Assembly: GCA_013152945.1 (NCBI GenBank) | Contig: JAADFL010000205.1 | Span: 1 to 64,000 of the forward strand | Length of the DNA stretch: 64,000 nucleotides | Origin: Deltaproteobacteria bacterium | GTDB lineage: Bacteria > Myxococcota_A > JAADFL01 | Reading direction: 5' to 3' | Shown here: one piece after another, positions 57,413-64,000 of the stretch | How the letters are laid out: each line of letters begins with the position of its first letter | Numbering within the stretch: the first letter of the stretch is position 1 | Translations under genes and position numbers: made by a program | Notes under the pieces: generated by a model | What the model saw: only the letters and a program-made list of their open reading frames with translations | Told to the model about the DNA's origin: nothing | Database searches by the model: none

Positions 57413-59149
57413 ATGAGTTTTGAAGACAACCTGAAACAGTTGCCCCAGGAGCATCATGGTCCTTTGGTGAAACTGGGAAAGGGTGAACTCGGGGGAAAGG
57501 CAAGGGGTTTGTCCTTCCTGGAATCCCTCCTCGACATGTATGACTTGAGGCACGAATTCTCCCCGCACCTGGTGTCTGTGCCCGAGACCACGGTTCTTGC
57601 GACTGCCGAGTACGAGCGATTCCTTGACAGGAATTCTCTCTGGAATTTCGCGGGTAGAGATGACAAGGAAATTCAAGGGGCCTTTCTCAAAGGCTCTTTC
57701 GCCCCTGAAACCGAGAGGGCGCTCGAAAGATATTTACGCACACACAAGAAGCCGCTGGCCGTGCGTTCCTCGTCATTGAACGAGGATGCATACAATCACC
57801 CTGCTGCCGGCCTGTACAAGACCTACATGCTTCCGAATTCATCCCCAGACCCTGAAAAAAGGAAGAAGCAGTTGCTGGATGCGGTAAAACTCGTATATGC
57901 AAGCACGCTCTGCGAAGCACCGACAATGTACATGAGGAATCACAGCCTTCCGGTAGATGAAGAAAGGATGGCCGTGGTGCTCCAGGAAGTGGTGGGCGCG
58001 GCCAAACAGGATGTCTATTACCCCTTGTGCGCCGGAACGGCCCAGTCGATCAATTATTTTCCTGTAGGCAGAATGAAACCCAAGGACGGTGTGGTTGCCC
58101 TGGTATTCGGCCTGGGAAAAAGGGTGGTTGATGGTATTGATGCATTGAGATTTTCCCCTCGTCACCCGACGATAATCCCGCAGTTTGCTACTTCCGCGGA
58201 TATGCTTAAGAATTCCCAAAAGGCATTCTATGCCGTAAATTTGTCTGCAAAGGATCGTGACCTCACCGGCAATGAGATGGATACACTCGTCGAATTGCCC
58301 GTATCCGGTGCTGAAGGACATGATACCCTGGAAATGGTTGCATCAACATTTGTGCAGGAAGAGGGCATGATGTATCCCGGTACTGCGCGACAGGGCCGCC
58401 GGATTGTCACTTTCGACGCTCTTTTAAAGGGAGGAAGGTTTCCAATGGCCAGAATCATTTCAAGGGTCCTGGCCCTTGCCGAGGATGGCTTCGGATCCCC
58501 TGTGGAGCTGGAGTTTGCAGGGACAATGGATGAGTCCGGCCCTCCCCGGGGAATAGTGCACCTGTTGCAGGCCCGCCCAATGGCAGGTGTACTCGACAGG
58601 GACAGGATTAAGATGCCCGAGATATCTCAAGAGCAGCTCGTGCTGCGCACGAACAAGGTCTTGGGACGTGGAAGCAAGGACGACATTAAAGACATTTTAT
58701 GGGTGGATCCCAAACATTTCGATCTTTCCAAGACGCACGAAACAGCGCGGGCCCTGGCCAGGATGAACAGGTCTTTTGAAGAGCAGTCCAAAAAATATAT
58801 CCTGATGGCTCCGGGCAGGCTTGGAAGCACCAATCCAAGGCTCGGATTGCCGGTGAAGTATCCCCAGGTCTCTGCCGCAGTATTGCTGGCCGAATTGAGT
58901 ACAGAAGAATTTTCAATTGAACCTTCGCAGGGTACCCACTTTTTCCATAATGTGCTTGCCGGCGGAGTACTCTATATTTTCCTGGACACTACAAGAGGGG
59001 ATTACCTGGACCTGGAATGGTTGAGGGGCCTGCCAAGAAAGGCAAAGGATTCAGACTTGGTCCACAGCGTGTCCGATGAGCCCCTGCATATCAGGGGTGA
59101 TGCTTCGATACCCAGGATCATGGTTTTCAGGCATGGGGCTCCCGAATAA
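57413..59149 (+). CDS. PEP/pyruvate-binding (PEP synthase N-terminal) domain protein
   Basis: The 578-residue protein carries the ATP-binding domain of PEP synthase or pyruvate phosphate dikinase: GGKARGLSFL, VPETTVLATAEYERFL, LAVRSSSLNED, and IVHLLQARPMAG near residue 385, the last being the family C-terminal signature of the ATP-grasp part. It lacks the swivelling phosphohistidine and the PEP-binding barrel, so it is not a full PEP synthase. The remaining C-terminal 170 residues are of unknown type. Homologues often follow ATP-grasp acyl-CoA synthetase subunits. I use the ATG at 57413 instead of the TTG 6 bp upstream. Confidence 0.75.
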   Translation: MSFEDNLKQLPQEHHGPLVKLGKGELGGKARGLSFLESLLDMYDLRHEFSPHLVSVPETTVLATAEYERFLDRNSLWNFAGRDDKEIQGAFLKGSFAPETERALERYLRTHKKPLAVRSSSLNEDAYNHPAAGLYKTYMLPNSSPDPEKRKKQLLDAVKLVYASTLCEAPTMYMRNHSLPVDEERMAVVLQEVVGAAKQDVYYPLCAGTAQSINYFPVGRMKPKDGVVALVFGLGKRVVDGIDALRFSPRHPTIIPQFATSADMLKNSQKAFYAVNLSAKDRDLTGNEMDTLVELPVSGAEGHDTLEMVASTFVQEEGMMYPGTARQGRRIVTFDALLKGGRFPMARIISRVLALAEDGFGSPVELEFAGTMDESGPPRGIVHLLQARPMAGVLDRDRIKMPEISQEQLVLRTNKVLGRGSKDDIKDILWVDPKHFDLSKTHETARALARMNRSFEEQSKKYILMAPGRLGSTNPRLGLPVKYPQVSAAVLLAELSTEEFSIEPSQGTHFFHNVLAGGVLYIFLDTTRGDYLDLEWLRGLPRKAKDSDLVHSVSDEPLHIRGDASIPRIMVFRHGAPE

Positions 59150-59274
59150 GATCATCGGCGACAGCTTGATTTTTCGGCAAGGTCTCAATATGCACTAATT
59201 TTGACTCTTGGGGTTACCTGTCACCCGGGCGGCGGCTCTTTATTGTTTCCGGGAAAGATCACTCGCTTATAAAA

Positions 59275-60006
59275 TCATACGGTTGCAGGATCTTTGAACG
59301 GCCGGGCAGAGCCGTCCAAGTAATCTACTATGGCGGACAGCTCGTTGCGCACACGAGGTGAACCTATACTCTTGAGAGTTTTTCTCAACTCCGGCACGAT
59401 ATCAGGACCGGCTTTCAGAAGAATTGCAGCAATGTTTTCGTCTGCATTGTTGTTTTTTCCCAATTCTTGGACCAGGTTTTCCAGGCAGGCTTCACGTGAG
59501 GAATTCAGTATATTGGATACTGCAACAATATCGGGCTTGGTGCCTGACTCTATCAAATACCTGACAGCGGGTGGGCCCACCAACTCCAGTATTCTCCTTC
59601 CGCTGGCCTGCATTCCGCGATCATAAGGATGTTGTAATAATGTTCTGGCATAAGGAACAGCTTGGCTTCCAAAAGCTGCAATGAGTTCTTCAAGCATTCG
59701 GCGGGAGCGTTCACCGCTGGGCCATCCCGCTCTGAAGTCTGCATGGCCAAGGGCCATGAACAATCTCTCGAGGACATCCGGTCCCATTGCAACCAGGTGA
59801 TCCGTCACCTTTTTTGCCCTTGCCTTGTCTGAACGAGCGAGGTCATGAAGCAGTTGGCTTATCCTGTCCCTGGGATGTTCGCTCACATCATCCGGGTCGC
59901 CTTCATGATGTTTTCGCGAGAGTAACCTGGTGACAAACGGGATACCCAGAAAAACAAGGATTACTATGACTGCAACCATTGAAAAGAGTTCGTTCGAATC
60001 AGACAT
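59275..60006 (-). CDS. Membrane-anchored HEAT-repeat protein
   Basis: The 243-residue protein has one N-terminal membrane helix (FSMVAVIVILVFLGIPFVTRLL) and then helical repeats with the HEAT style (ISQLLHDLARSDKARAKKVTDHLVAMGPDVLERLFMAL, SRRMLEELIAAFGSQAVPYARTLL, ILELVGPPAVRYLIES). Such repeats are protein-binding scaffolds. The ATG at 60006 follows AAAGGA by 6 nt. It converges with the PEP-synthase-like gene and stands alone on its strand. Function not known. Confidence 0.7.
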   Translation of the reverse strand: MSDSNELFSMVAVIVILVFLGIPFVTRLLSRKHHEGDPDDVSEHPRDRISQLLHDLARSDKARAKKVTDHLVAMGPDVLERLFMALGHADFRAGWPSGERSRRMLEELIAAFGSQAVPYARTLLQHPYDRGMQASGRRILELVGPPAVRYLIESGTKPDIVAVSNILNSSREACLENLVQELGKNNNADENIAAILLKAGPDIVPELRKTLKSIGSPRVRNELSAIVDYLDGSARPFKDPATV

Positions 60007-60535
60007 GGAGTATCCTTTCTCCTGGATTGATAATGTTAGCACCCACCGATGCCAAAGTCCAACATACCGGTTGGGCTTGTGACAGCCGAGTGAAAATGTC
60101 AGTGCCAGGGTACCTGGAGAAAAGCTCGAAAATACCGGGCTTGGGATAGATACCGTCTTGTAGTCGTTAAAGATACCAAGGACACTTATATGAAGGAACT
60201 CATCAAAGCCAAATACATTATAGAATTACCTGGTCAGGGGTCCCTGGTTGGCCCCTGGCAGGCGATGGACAAGTAACGGGCGGGAACGGAATTACAATCC
60301 TGCTCTATGGGCGGTTTGAGATAACATAATGAAATGGCGTTGGTTTTTGGCGACTAAAAGCCGCTGCGGGAGCAGCCTCCGTCCCCTGCCTGCCGATGAG
60401 GCGCCTGCGTTTGGTTGGGGAGGATCTGGCGGAGCCCCTGGTGGGTTGCGCCAATCGCAGCGCCATAATATGATATTACTTACAAAAAAAGTAGGATACC
60501 TTGCTTCTTGTACATGGGTATCCGGGAGTGATGCG
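60007..60535. other. Long gap before the rhodanese lipoprotein gene
   Basis: No gene is supported. A stop-free stretch at about 60095-60276 ending in TAA has no start codon in a good context and may be the remnant of a gene. AGCCGAGTGAAAATGTCAGT at about 60087-60106 matches motifs at 105-141 at the left edge and looks like an insertion-sequence end. The last 200 bases are open in the frame of the lipoprotein gene but have no ribosome binding site. Confidence 0.4.
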
Positions 60536-61171
60536 ATGTCACGTATATCAAGGACAATTTCACAGGTGCTTTCAATTGCCGTGGTGTCTGCGCTTGCCCT
60601 GGTTATTGGCTGCAATGTCCAGGGCGACTCGTCCGGCAGCGACAACTGCGGCTGCCCGGAGCACGGCGAGCAGGAGCTCCGGCAGGAGCGAGCCTACGAG
60701 TTGCCGGGAGACGCCGAGAACTCCACAGAGCCCGATTCGGACAGCAATCTCGAGGCCGACCTGGTACAAGAGCCGGAGACCGAGGTGCATGCAGACGAGA
60801 GCGAGGCACAGGAATCGTCCCTGCCTTGCCCTCCACAAGAGGCTCACCTGGTACACGACGTGTCGGTCCACGAGTTGCACGCCGAGATCCAGGGAGGAAC
60901 CAGCCTCGCGGTGGTGGACGTGCGGGAACCCACGGAAACCGCATCCGGAATAATCGAGGGAGCACTCCTGTACCCGTGGATAAGCGGCGTGCTACGCCGG
61001 GAGCACGAGAGCCTTCCCGAGGGTGTACCGTTGTATGTAATCTGTGCATCCGGAGGACGTAGCTCGCCTGCTGCCTCCTTCCTGGCAGGCGCCGGCCACA
61101 CCTGCGTGCACAACGTGCTGGGAGGCATGAACGCCTGGAAAGCGGCTGGATATCCCACGACCGGGCCGTGA
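60536..61171 (+). CDS. Rhodanese-domain lipoprotein
   Basis: The 211-residue protein has a signal segment ending in the perfect lipobox VIGC (Cys26). An acidic linker of about 70 residues rich in Glu, Asp and Ser contains a CGCPEHGEQE patch. A complete rhodanese domain (about 110-211) follows with VDVREPTETASGIIEGAL, a catalytic loop CASGGRS (Cys near 168) and the closing VLGGMNAWKAAGYP. It would act outside the cytoplasmic membrane. Its sulfur acceptor is unknown. The ATG at 60536 follows GGGAG by 7 nt. Its composition resembles the GC-rich RHS gene more than its neighbours. Confidence 0.8.
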   Translation: MSRISRTISQVLSIAVVSALALVIGCNVQGDSSGSDNCGCPEHGEQELRQERAYELPGDAENSTEPDSDSNLEADLVQEPETEVHADESEAQESSLPCPPQEAHLVHDVSVHELHAEIQGGTSLAVVDVREPTETASGIIEGALLYPWISGVLRREHESLPEGVPLYVICASGGRSSPAASFLAGAGHTCVHNVLGGMNAWKAAGYPTTGP

Positions 61172-61591
61172 ACAAGCCTTGATTACAGTGATACTGCCGG
61201 GTCCCTGTTGCATAATATAAAAATTGACAAGCATTAGAGGAGATATAAGCCGCCAACTGTACATGCTGCCGCCCTCTGGCGATCACTTCGTCAGAGTTCA
61301 CTCCAGGTGTGCTATCTCTCTTTCCGATATGCAAGAGTGCACATCGTCTTTGCCTGGATCATGGTTGTACATCCTTGCTCTACGTTTCATCCGTGCCCAA
61401 GGGACAACGTATGTCTGTCAGGCATATGCATTCCCGGTGACTGCTGTTTTGGCATTTCAGACAGGAACTCGACGGCGGCCCTCCTTGCAAATAAATATAA
61501 AACATGGGATCAGCCGGGCCGGTTTAGTCGACGCTGTGGACAACTTGTCGAGGCTGTTATAAAAGATTGAGATTGCATGGAGGATACGGAC
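61172..61591. other. Gap with a Cys-module remnant
   Basis: The stretch between the rhodanese and outer-membrane protein genes has no full gene. It contains a TTGACA-like element near 61226, an AGAGGAG at about 61238 and the Cys-module fragment described separately. The end carries the GGAGG site of the next gene. Confidence 0.35.
61307..61570 (+). pseudogene. Possible remnant of a Cys-module secreted protein
   Basis: In this frame the peptide PCSTFHPCPRDNVCLSGI is followed by CIPGDCC. Its Cys spacing, C-x5-C-x5-C-x4-C-x4-C, is identical to that in the Asp-Thr lipoprotein at 54575, and both have C-S-T at the start. The frame has no signal peptide and no strong ribosome binding site, and a related Cys-containing stretch lies in another frame just upstream. 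I read it as a decayed or frameshifted gene, though a small intact protein is possible. Confidence 0.4.
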
Positions 61592-62533
61592 ATGGGAAAA
61601 AAAGAAAAAATATTTACCGGCAGTACAATTTCATTGCTGTGTACGTTGATCTTTACACTGTCGTACTCTGTCTCCTCTCTCGCATGGGAACCCGATCCTC
61701 GCAGGAACCTGGTTCCCGATGCCAGGCCATTGGCAATGGGTGAGGCTTTCAGGGCCATATCGGTCGGCAATTCAGCCCTGTATTACAATCCGGCCGGCCT
61801 GGCCTTTTTCCCTACCTATTCGATCGAAGCCAACTATACTTATCAATCATGGGTAAGCGGCCACGTGGCTCAAGTGTCCATAGCCGACACAAAATCAAAC
61901 CCGTACGTCGGCGCAGTAGTGGGTTATTCGTACGGCCATTTCGACGGTAATCCCCTGGGCAAAGGCGACAAGTTCTCTTATCATTCAACAAGGCTCGGCC
62001 TTTGTTTCCCCCTGGTGAAGGACACCCTGGCCCTGGGGCTCGGTTCTCACTACATGAATTCCAAGAAGGATGATCACCAGGCTGACAACTTCCTATCCCT
62101 GGACGTATCGCTCCTGGCCAAGATCGGGCACGTAGTATCTCTTGCAGTCGTAGGACACAACCTGACCAATCCTGCCTCACAAAGCGCGCCCATGAGCATT
62201 GGTTCAGGTGTTGCGTTCCAACCCTTCGGCTCGTTGCTCCTGGCCTTTGACGTGGTGGCCGACTTTCAAAGTGCAAAGGGAACGGCAATGGAATATCACA
62301 CAGGGGCGGAGTATCAGATTCTTTTCGGTCAAGGCAAAGGAGGCGGGCAGGTCATTGCCTTGAGGGGCGGGTATATATACGACGATGTGAGGGACAGACA
62401 GTTCGTGTCCGGCGGACTGGCCTATGTCAACCCGGGCGGCGCCCTGGAATTTTCCTTTAGACAGGGAGTGGCCGGAAGCGGCACATCGGACAAGGACAGC
62501 ATCTTCTCGTTTTCCCTCAAGCTTTTTTTGTAG
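61592..62533 (+). CDS. Outer-membrane beta-barrel protein (PorV/FadL-like)
   Basis: The 313-residue protein has a signal peptide (STISLLCTLIFTLSYSVSSLAWE) and then RPLAMGEAFRAISVGNSALYYNPAGLAFFP, the N-terminal signature of the PorV/UPF0164 branch of FadL-like barrels. Amphipathic strands of 10-12 residues follow up to a terminal aromatic strand ending in Phe-Leu. Such barrels transport hydrophobic compounds or act in secretion. The ATG at 61592 follows GGAGG by 8 nt, which excludes the ATG 15 bp upstream. It is transcribed alone, convergent with the beta-helix gene. Confidence 0.8.
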   Translation: MGKKEKIFTGSTISLLCTLIFTLSYSVSSLAWEPDPRRNLVPDARPLAMGEAFRAISVGNSALYYNPAGLAFFPTYSIEANYTYQSWVSGHVAQVSIADTKSNPYVGAVVGYSYGHFDGNPLGKGDKFSYHSTRLGLCFPLVKDTLALGLGSHYMNSKKDDHQADNFLSLDVSLLAKIGHVVSLAVVGHNLTNPASQSAPMSIGSGVAFQPFGSLLLAFDVVADFQSAKGTAMEYHTGAEYQILFGQGKGGGQVIALRGGYIYDDVRDRQFVSGGLAYVNPGGALEFSFRQGVAGSGTSDKDSIFSFSLKLFL

Positions 62534-62602
62534 GGTGGGATTCAATAATGCAAATTTCGATGACAGATGGGAACAGATAGCAGGGCACGATGATTGACCA
62601 TG

Positions 62603-64000
62603 TTATTTTTTTTCATCCGCACCAATGTCCGGGTGACCGTCCTCCGCTCTTGAGTCCCCTTCGAAGTCTTTTTTTACATCCAATATTTCCGGATTACCGT
62701 CTATAGTTTCCGGTGCACCTGAATCAATACACGCTGATCTATTGTCCAGGTGCCAATCTCCATTGACAATGTTGCTCCAGTCCGGATTCACGAAATCAGG
62801 ATTGTCATCAATATTCCTGGCCGGTCGCACTGCGGACCCAAAGTGATTGTTTATCCAGGTAAGGTTTCTGTCCTGGTCACCCTGGCTCGTACTGTCATTG
62901 TACAGGCTGTCCAAACTCGTGCTGTCGAAGTCATTATTCCAGACTATGGACGGCTCCAACCTGGGAGCAAACTCGTAAATGCCGTAAGCTCCATGGGTCA
63001 GCACATTGGAAATAAGTTGTAGCCTTCCTATCGGCTCATCGCTGTTGCTGTCCGACCAGAGACAAATCGATGAAGAGAATGCACTCGCAGACCCGGCCAG
63101 GATGACATTGTGAAACACTACGGGATCCAGGCTTTCATTTGACTCGGGCAGGAAGAAGCCAAGTCCGCAGGTGTCTTCCGAATCGCCTCCATGTATAATA
63201 TTGTTTATTACGATTGCAGTGGAGCTGTCCAGGCCGAGGCCTGTGCAAGGCATTCCGCACGTATCACCGCCTGTGATTTGGTTGGAATCTATTATGACCG
63301 GGTTGTTGTCCTGTGCCACTGTCACTCCCTTTATAAGAATTCCATCACAATGAATGTTCTGCCTCCACCGGCCGCCGTTGTCACAACTTGGTCCGACTAT
63401 ATGGTTATGCCTTATAACAGGAGTCGCACCGTTTTCTACCAGTACGGCCTGACCATTTTCATCATCATAGAATCTCCTGTCCCTGACATTACCCCCAATG
63501 ATGGTGTTCCATTCCACCAGGGGCGAGGCAGCGCCGCCGGAAATAAAGAGCCCCCTCAAGTAGGAAGCCTGACCGGTAATTATCCCGTTTCCTGCAAAAG
63601 TCGGACTGGCACTGTCCATCCTAACTGTGTAAGCAGTGGTATTTCCGCCTCCTGCATCATTGCCGTGGAAAATACAACCCCTGACCTCTACGTCTCTCGT
63701 GACACCGGGAGCAAAGGTGAAGCCGTTGTTTTGGTCGGTATATACATTGGTTGGAAAGTTATTGGGATCCAAGAGCCATGAACCCGGATTGTAACCGCAA
63801 AACAGGCTGGCGTCTGCCGGAATCTGAAATGTTTCGTTGTATTCACCCCCGGCCGTCAGTACACCGGTTATGAACCCATTAACCCCTGTCAACTCGGATG
63901 CCCTGGCAAGCCCCCTTGTGATGGTAAGGCATGGTTGTGTCCTGGTGCATGGATTGGAATCGTCGCTGCCCGACGACTGGGATACATAGGCTGCTGATTG
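62603..64000 (-). CDS. Parallel beta-helix surface protein, 5' end beyond the window
   Basis: The open frame continues upstream of 63892 without a stop to the right edge of the window. The visible 465 residues are therefore the C-terminal part of a longer protein; the added segment reads SNPCTRTQPCLTITRGLARA, a typical start of a pectate-lyase-like beta-helix. Repeating units such as PVIRHNHIVG, AIVINNIIHGG and PVVFHNVILAG follow, as in secreted right-handed beta-helix proteins. The end, KDFEGDSRAEDGHPDIGADE, is the usual closing motif of that family, after which the protein stops. Catalytic residues are not evident. It is probably a surface or extracellular protein. Confidence 0.8.
   Translation of the reverse strand, partial: QSAAYVSQSSGSDDSNPCTRTQPCLTITRGLARASELTGVNGFITGVLTAGGEYNETFQIPADASLFCGYNPGSWLLDPNNFPTNVYTDQNNGFTFAPGVTRDVEVRGCIFHGNDAGGGNTTAYTVRMDSASPTFAGNGIITGQASYLRGLFISGGAASPLVEWNTIIGGNVRDRRFYDDENGQAVLVENGATPVIRHNHIVGPSCDNGGRWRQNIHCDGILIKGVTVAQDNNPVIIDSNQITGGDTCGMPCTGLGLDSSTAIVINNIIHGGDSEDTCGLGFFLPESNESLDPVVFHNVILAGSASAFSSSICLWSDSNSDEPIGRLQLISNVLTHGAYGIYEFAPRLEPSIVWNNDFDSTSLDSLYNDSTSQGDQDRNLTWINNHFGSAVRPARNIDDNPDFVNPDWSNIVNGDWHLDNRSACIDSGAPETIDGNPEILDVKKDFEGDSRAEDGHPDIGADEKK

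Noticed and set aside
60095-60276. Stop-free stretch that might be a transposase remnant
   Set aside because: It has no start in a good context and no residues I recognise; only its neighbouring IS-like motif hints at mobility.

Overview
The window is a bacterial chromosome segment carrying 45 called coding regions (one cut by the right edge, two small or uncertain) and no rRNA, tRNA or CRISPR array that I can see. Several features suggest an anaerobic, Gram-negative relative of the Myxococcota or former Deltaproteobacteria. Two proteases end in MYXO-CTERM-like tails. Secreted proteins carry Asp-Thr repeat linkers and MopE-type Cys/Asp motifs. There is a PilZ protein of myxobacterial flavour, a kinase-like WD40 protein, a tungsten-type aldehyde:ferredoxin oxidoreductase, an ADP-forming acyl-CoA synthetase beta-like protein and SelA. 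The taxon is inference, not proof.

Layout, left to right. 1-544: a terminator, REP-like hairpins and possible insertion-sequence end remnants. 545-2431: a PilZ-TPR protein, convergent with a biotin ligase. 2452-7545 (minus): an operon-like run of aldehyde oxidoreductase, SCP2 protein, iron alcohol dehydrogenase, second SCP2-like protein and lipoprotein, with the biotin ligase last. 7681-13307: a large WD40 pseudokinase diverging from a family 2 glycosyltransferase. 13308-15240: repeat-rich ground holding an AAA/DUF4143 ATPase behind an apparently leaderless, operator-flanked promoter. 15229-17209: a DUF362 ferredoxin protein diverging from a WecG/TagA glycosyltransferase. 17301-18267: two tandem paralogous membrane proteins behind a perfect 13-bp inverted repeat. 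18336-20197 (minus): panB and a panE-like reductase for pantothenate. 20391-22413: an ECF sigma / anti-sigma / small ORF / Spy-like envelope-stress operon.

22563-28338: secreted proteins, including the first Asp-Thr repeat protein, and a family 39-like glycosyltransferase. 28835-34375: a GC-rich 1846-residue lipoprotein with a teneurin-like order of domains (TTR-like, NHL propeller, RHS/YD shell). 34678-36702: a coupled phasin-like / ParA / acyltransferase operon behind a strong sigma-70 promoter. 36917-39027 (minus): tatA, a zinc-ribbon protein and selA. 39116-47916: a gingipain-type protease and a subtilase, both with surface-sorting tails, a FHA protein, and a GH57/38-like lipoprotein translationally coupled to the subtilase.

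47956-54394 (minus): a stand-alone ppGpp hydrolase-like HD protein, a glycosyltransferase with a long coiled coil, a membrane protein, and a coupled TPR / PEGA pair. 54575-64000: a third Asp-Thr repeat lipoprotein, an orphan ADP-forming CoA-ligase beta-like protein followed by a PEP-synthase-type ATP-binding protein, a HEAT-repeat protein, a rhodanese lipoprotein, a Cys-module remnant, an outer-membrane barrel protein, and the 3' part of a beta-helix protein.

The main theme is cell-envelope and surface biology: six or more lipoproteins, two anchored proteases, repeat linkers, four glycosyltransferases and envelope stress control. It is interleaved with anaerobic aldehyde/alcohol and acyl-CoA metabolism.
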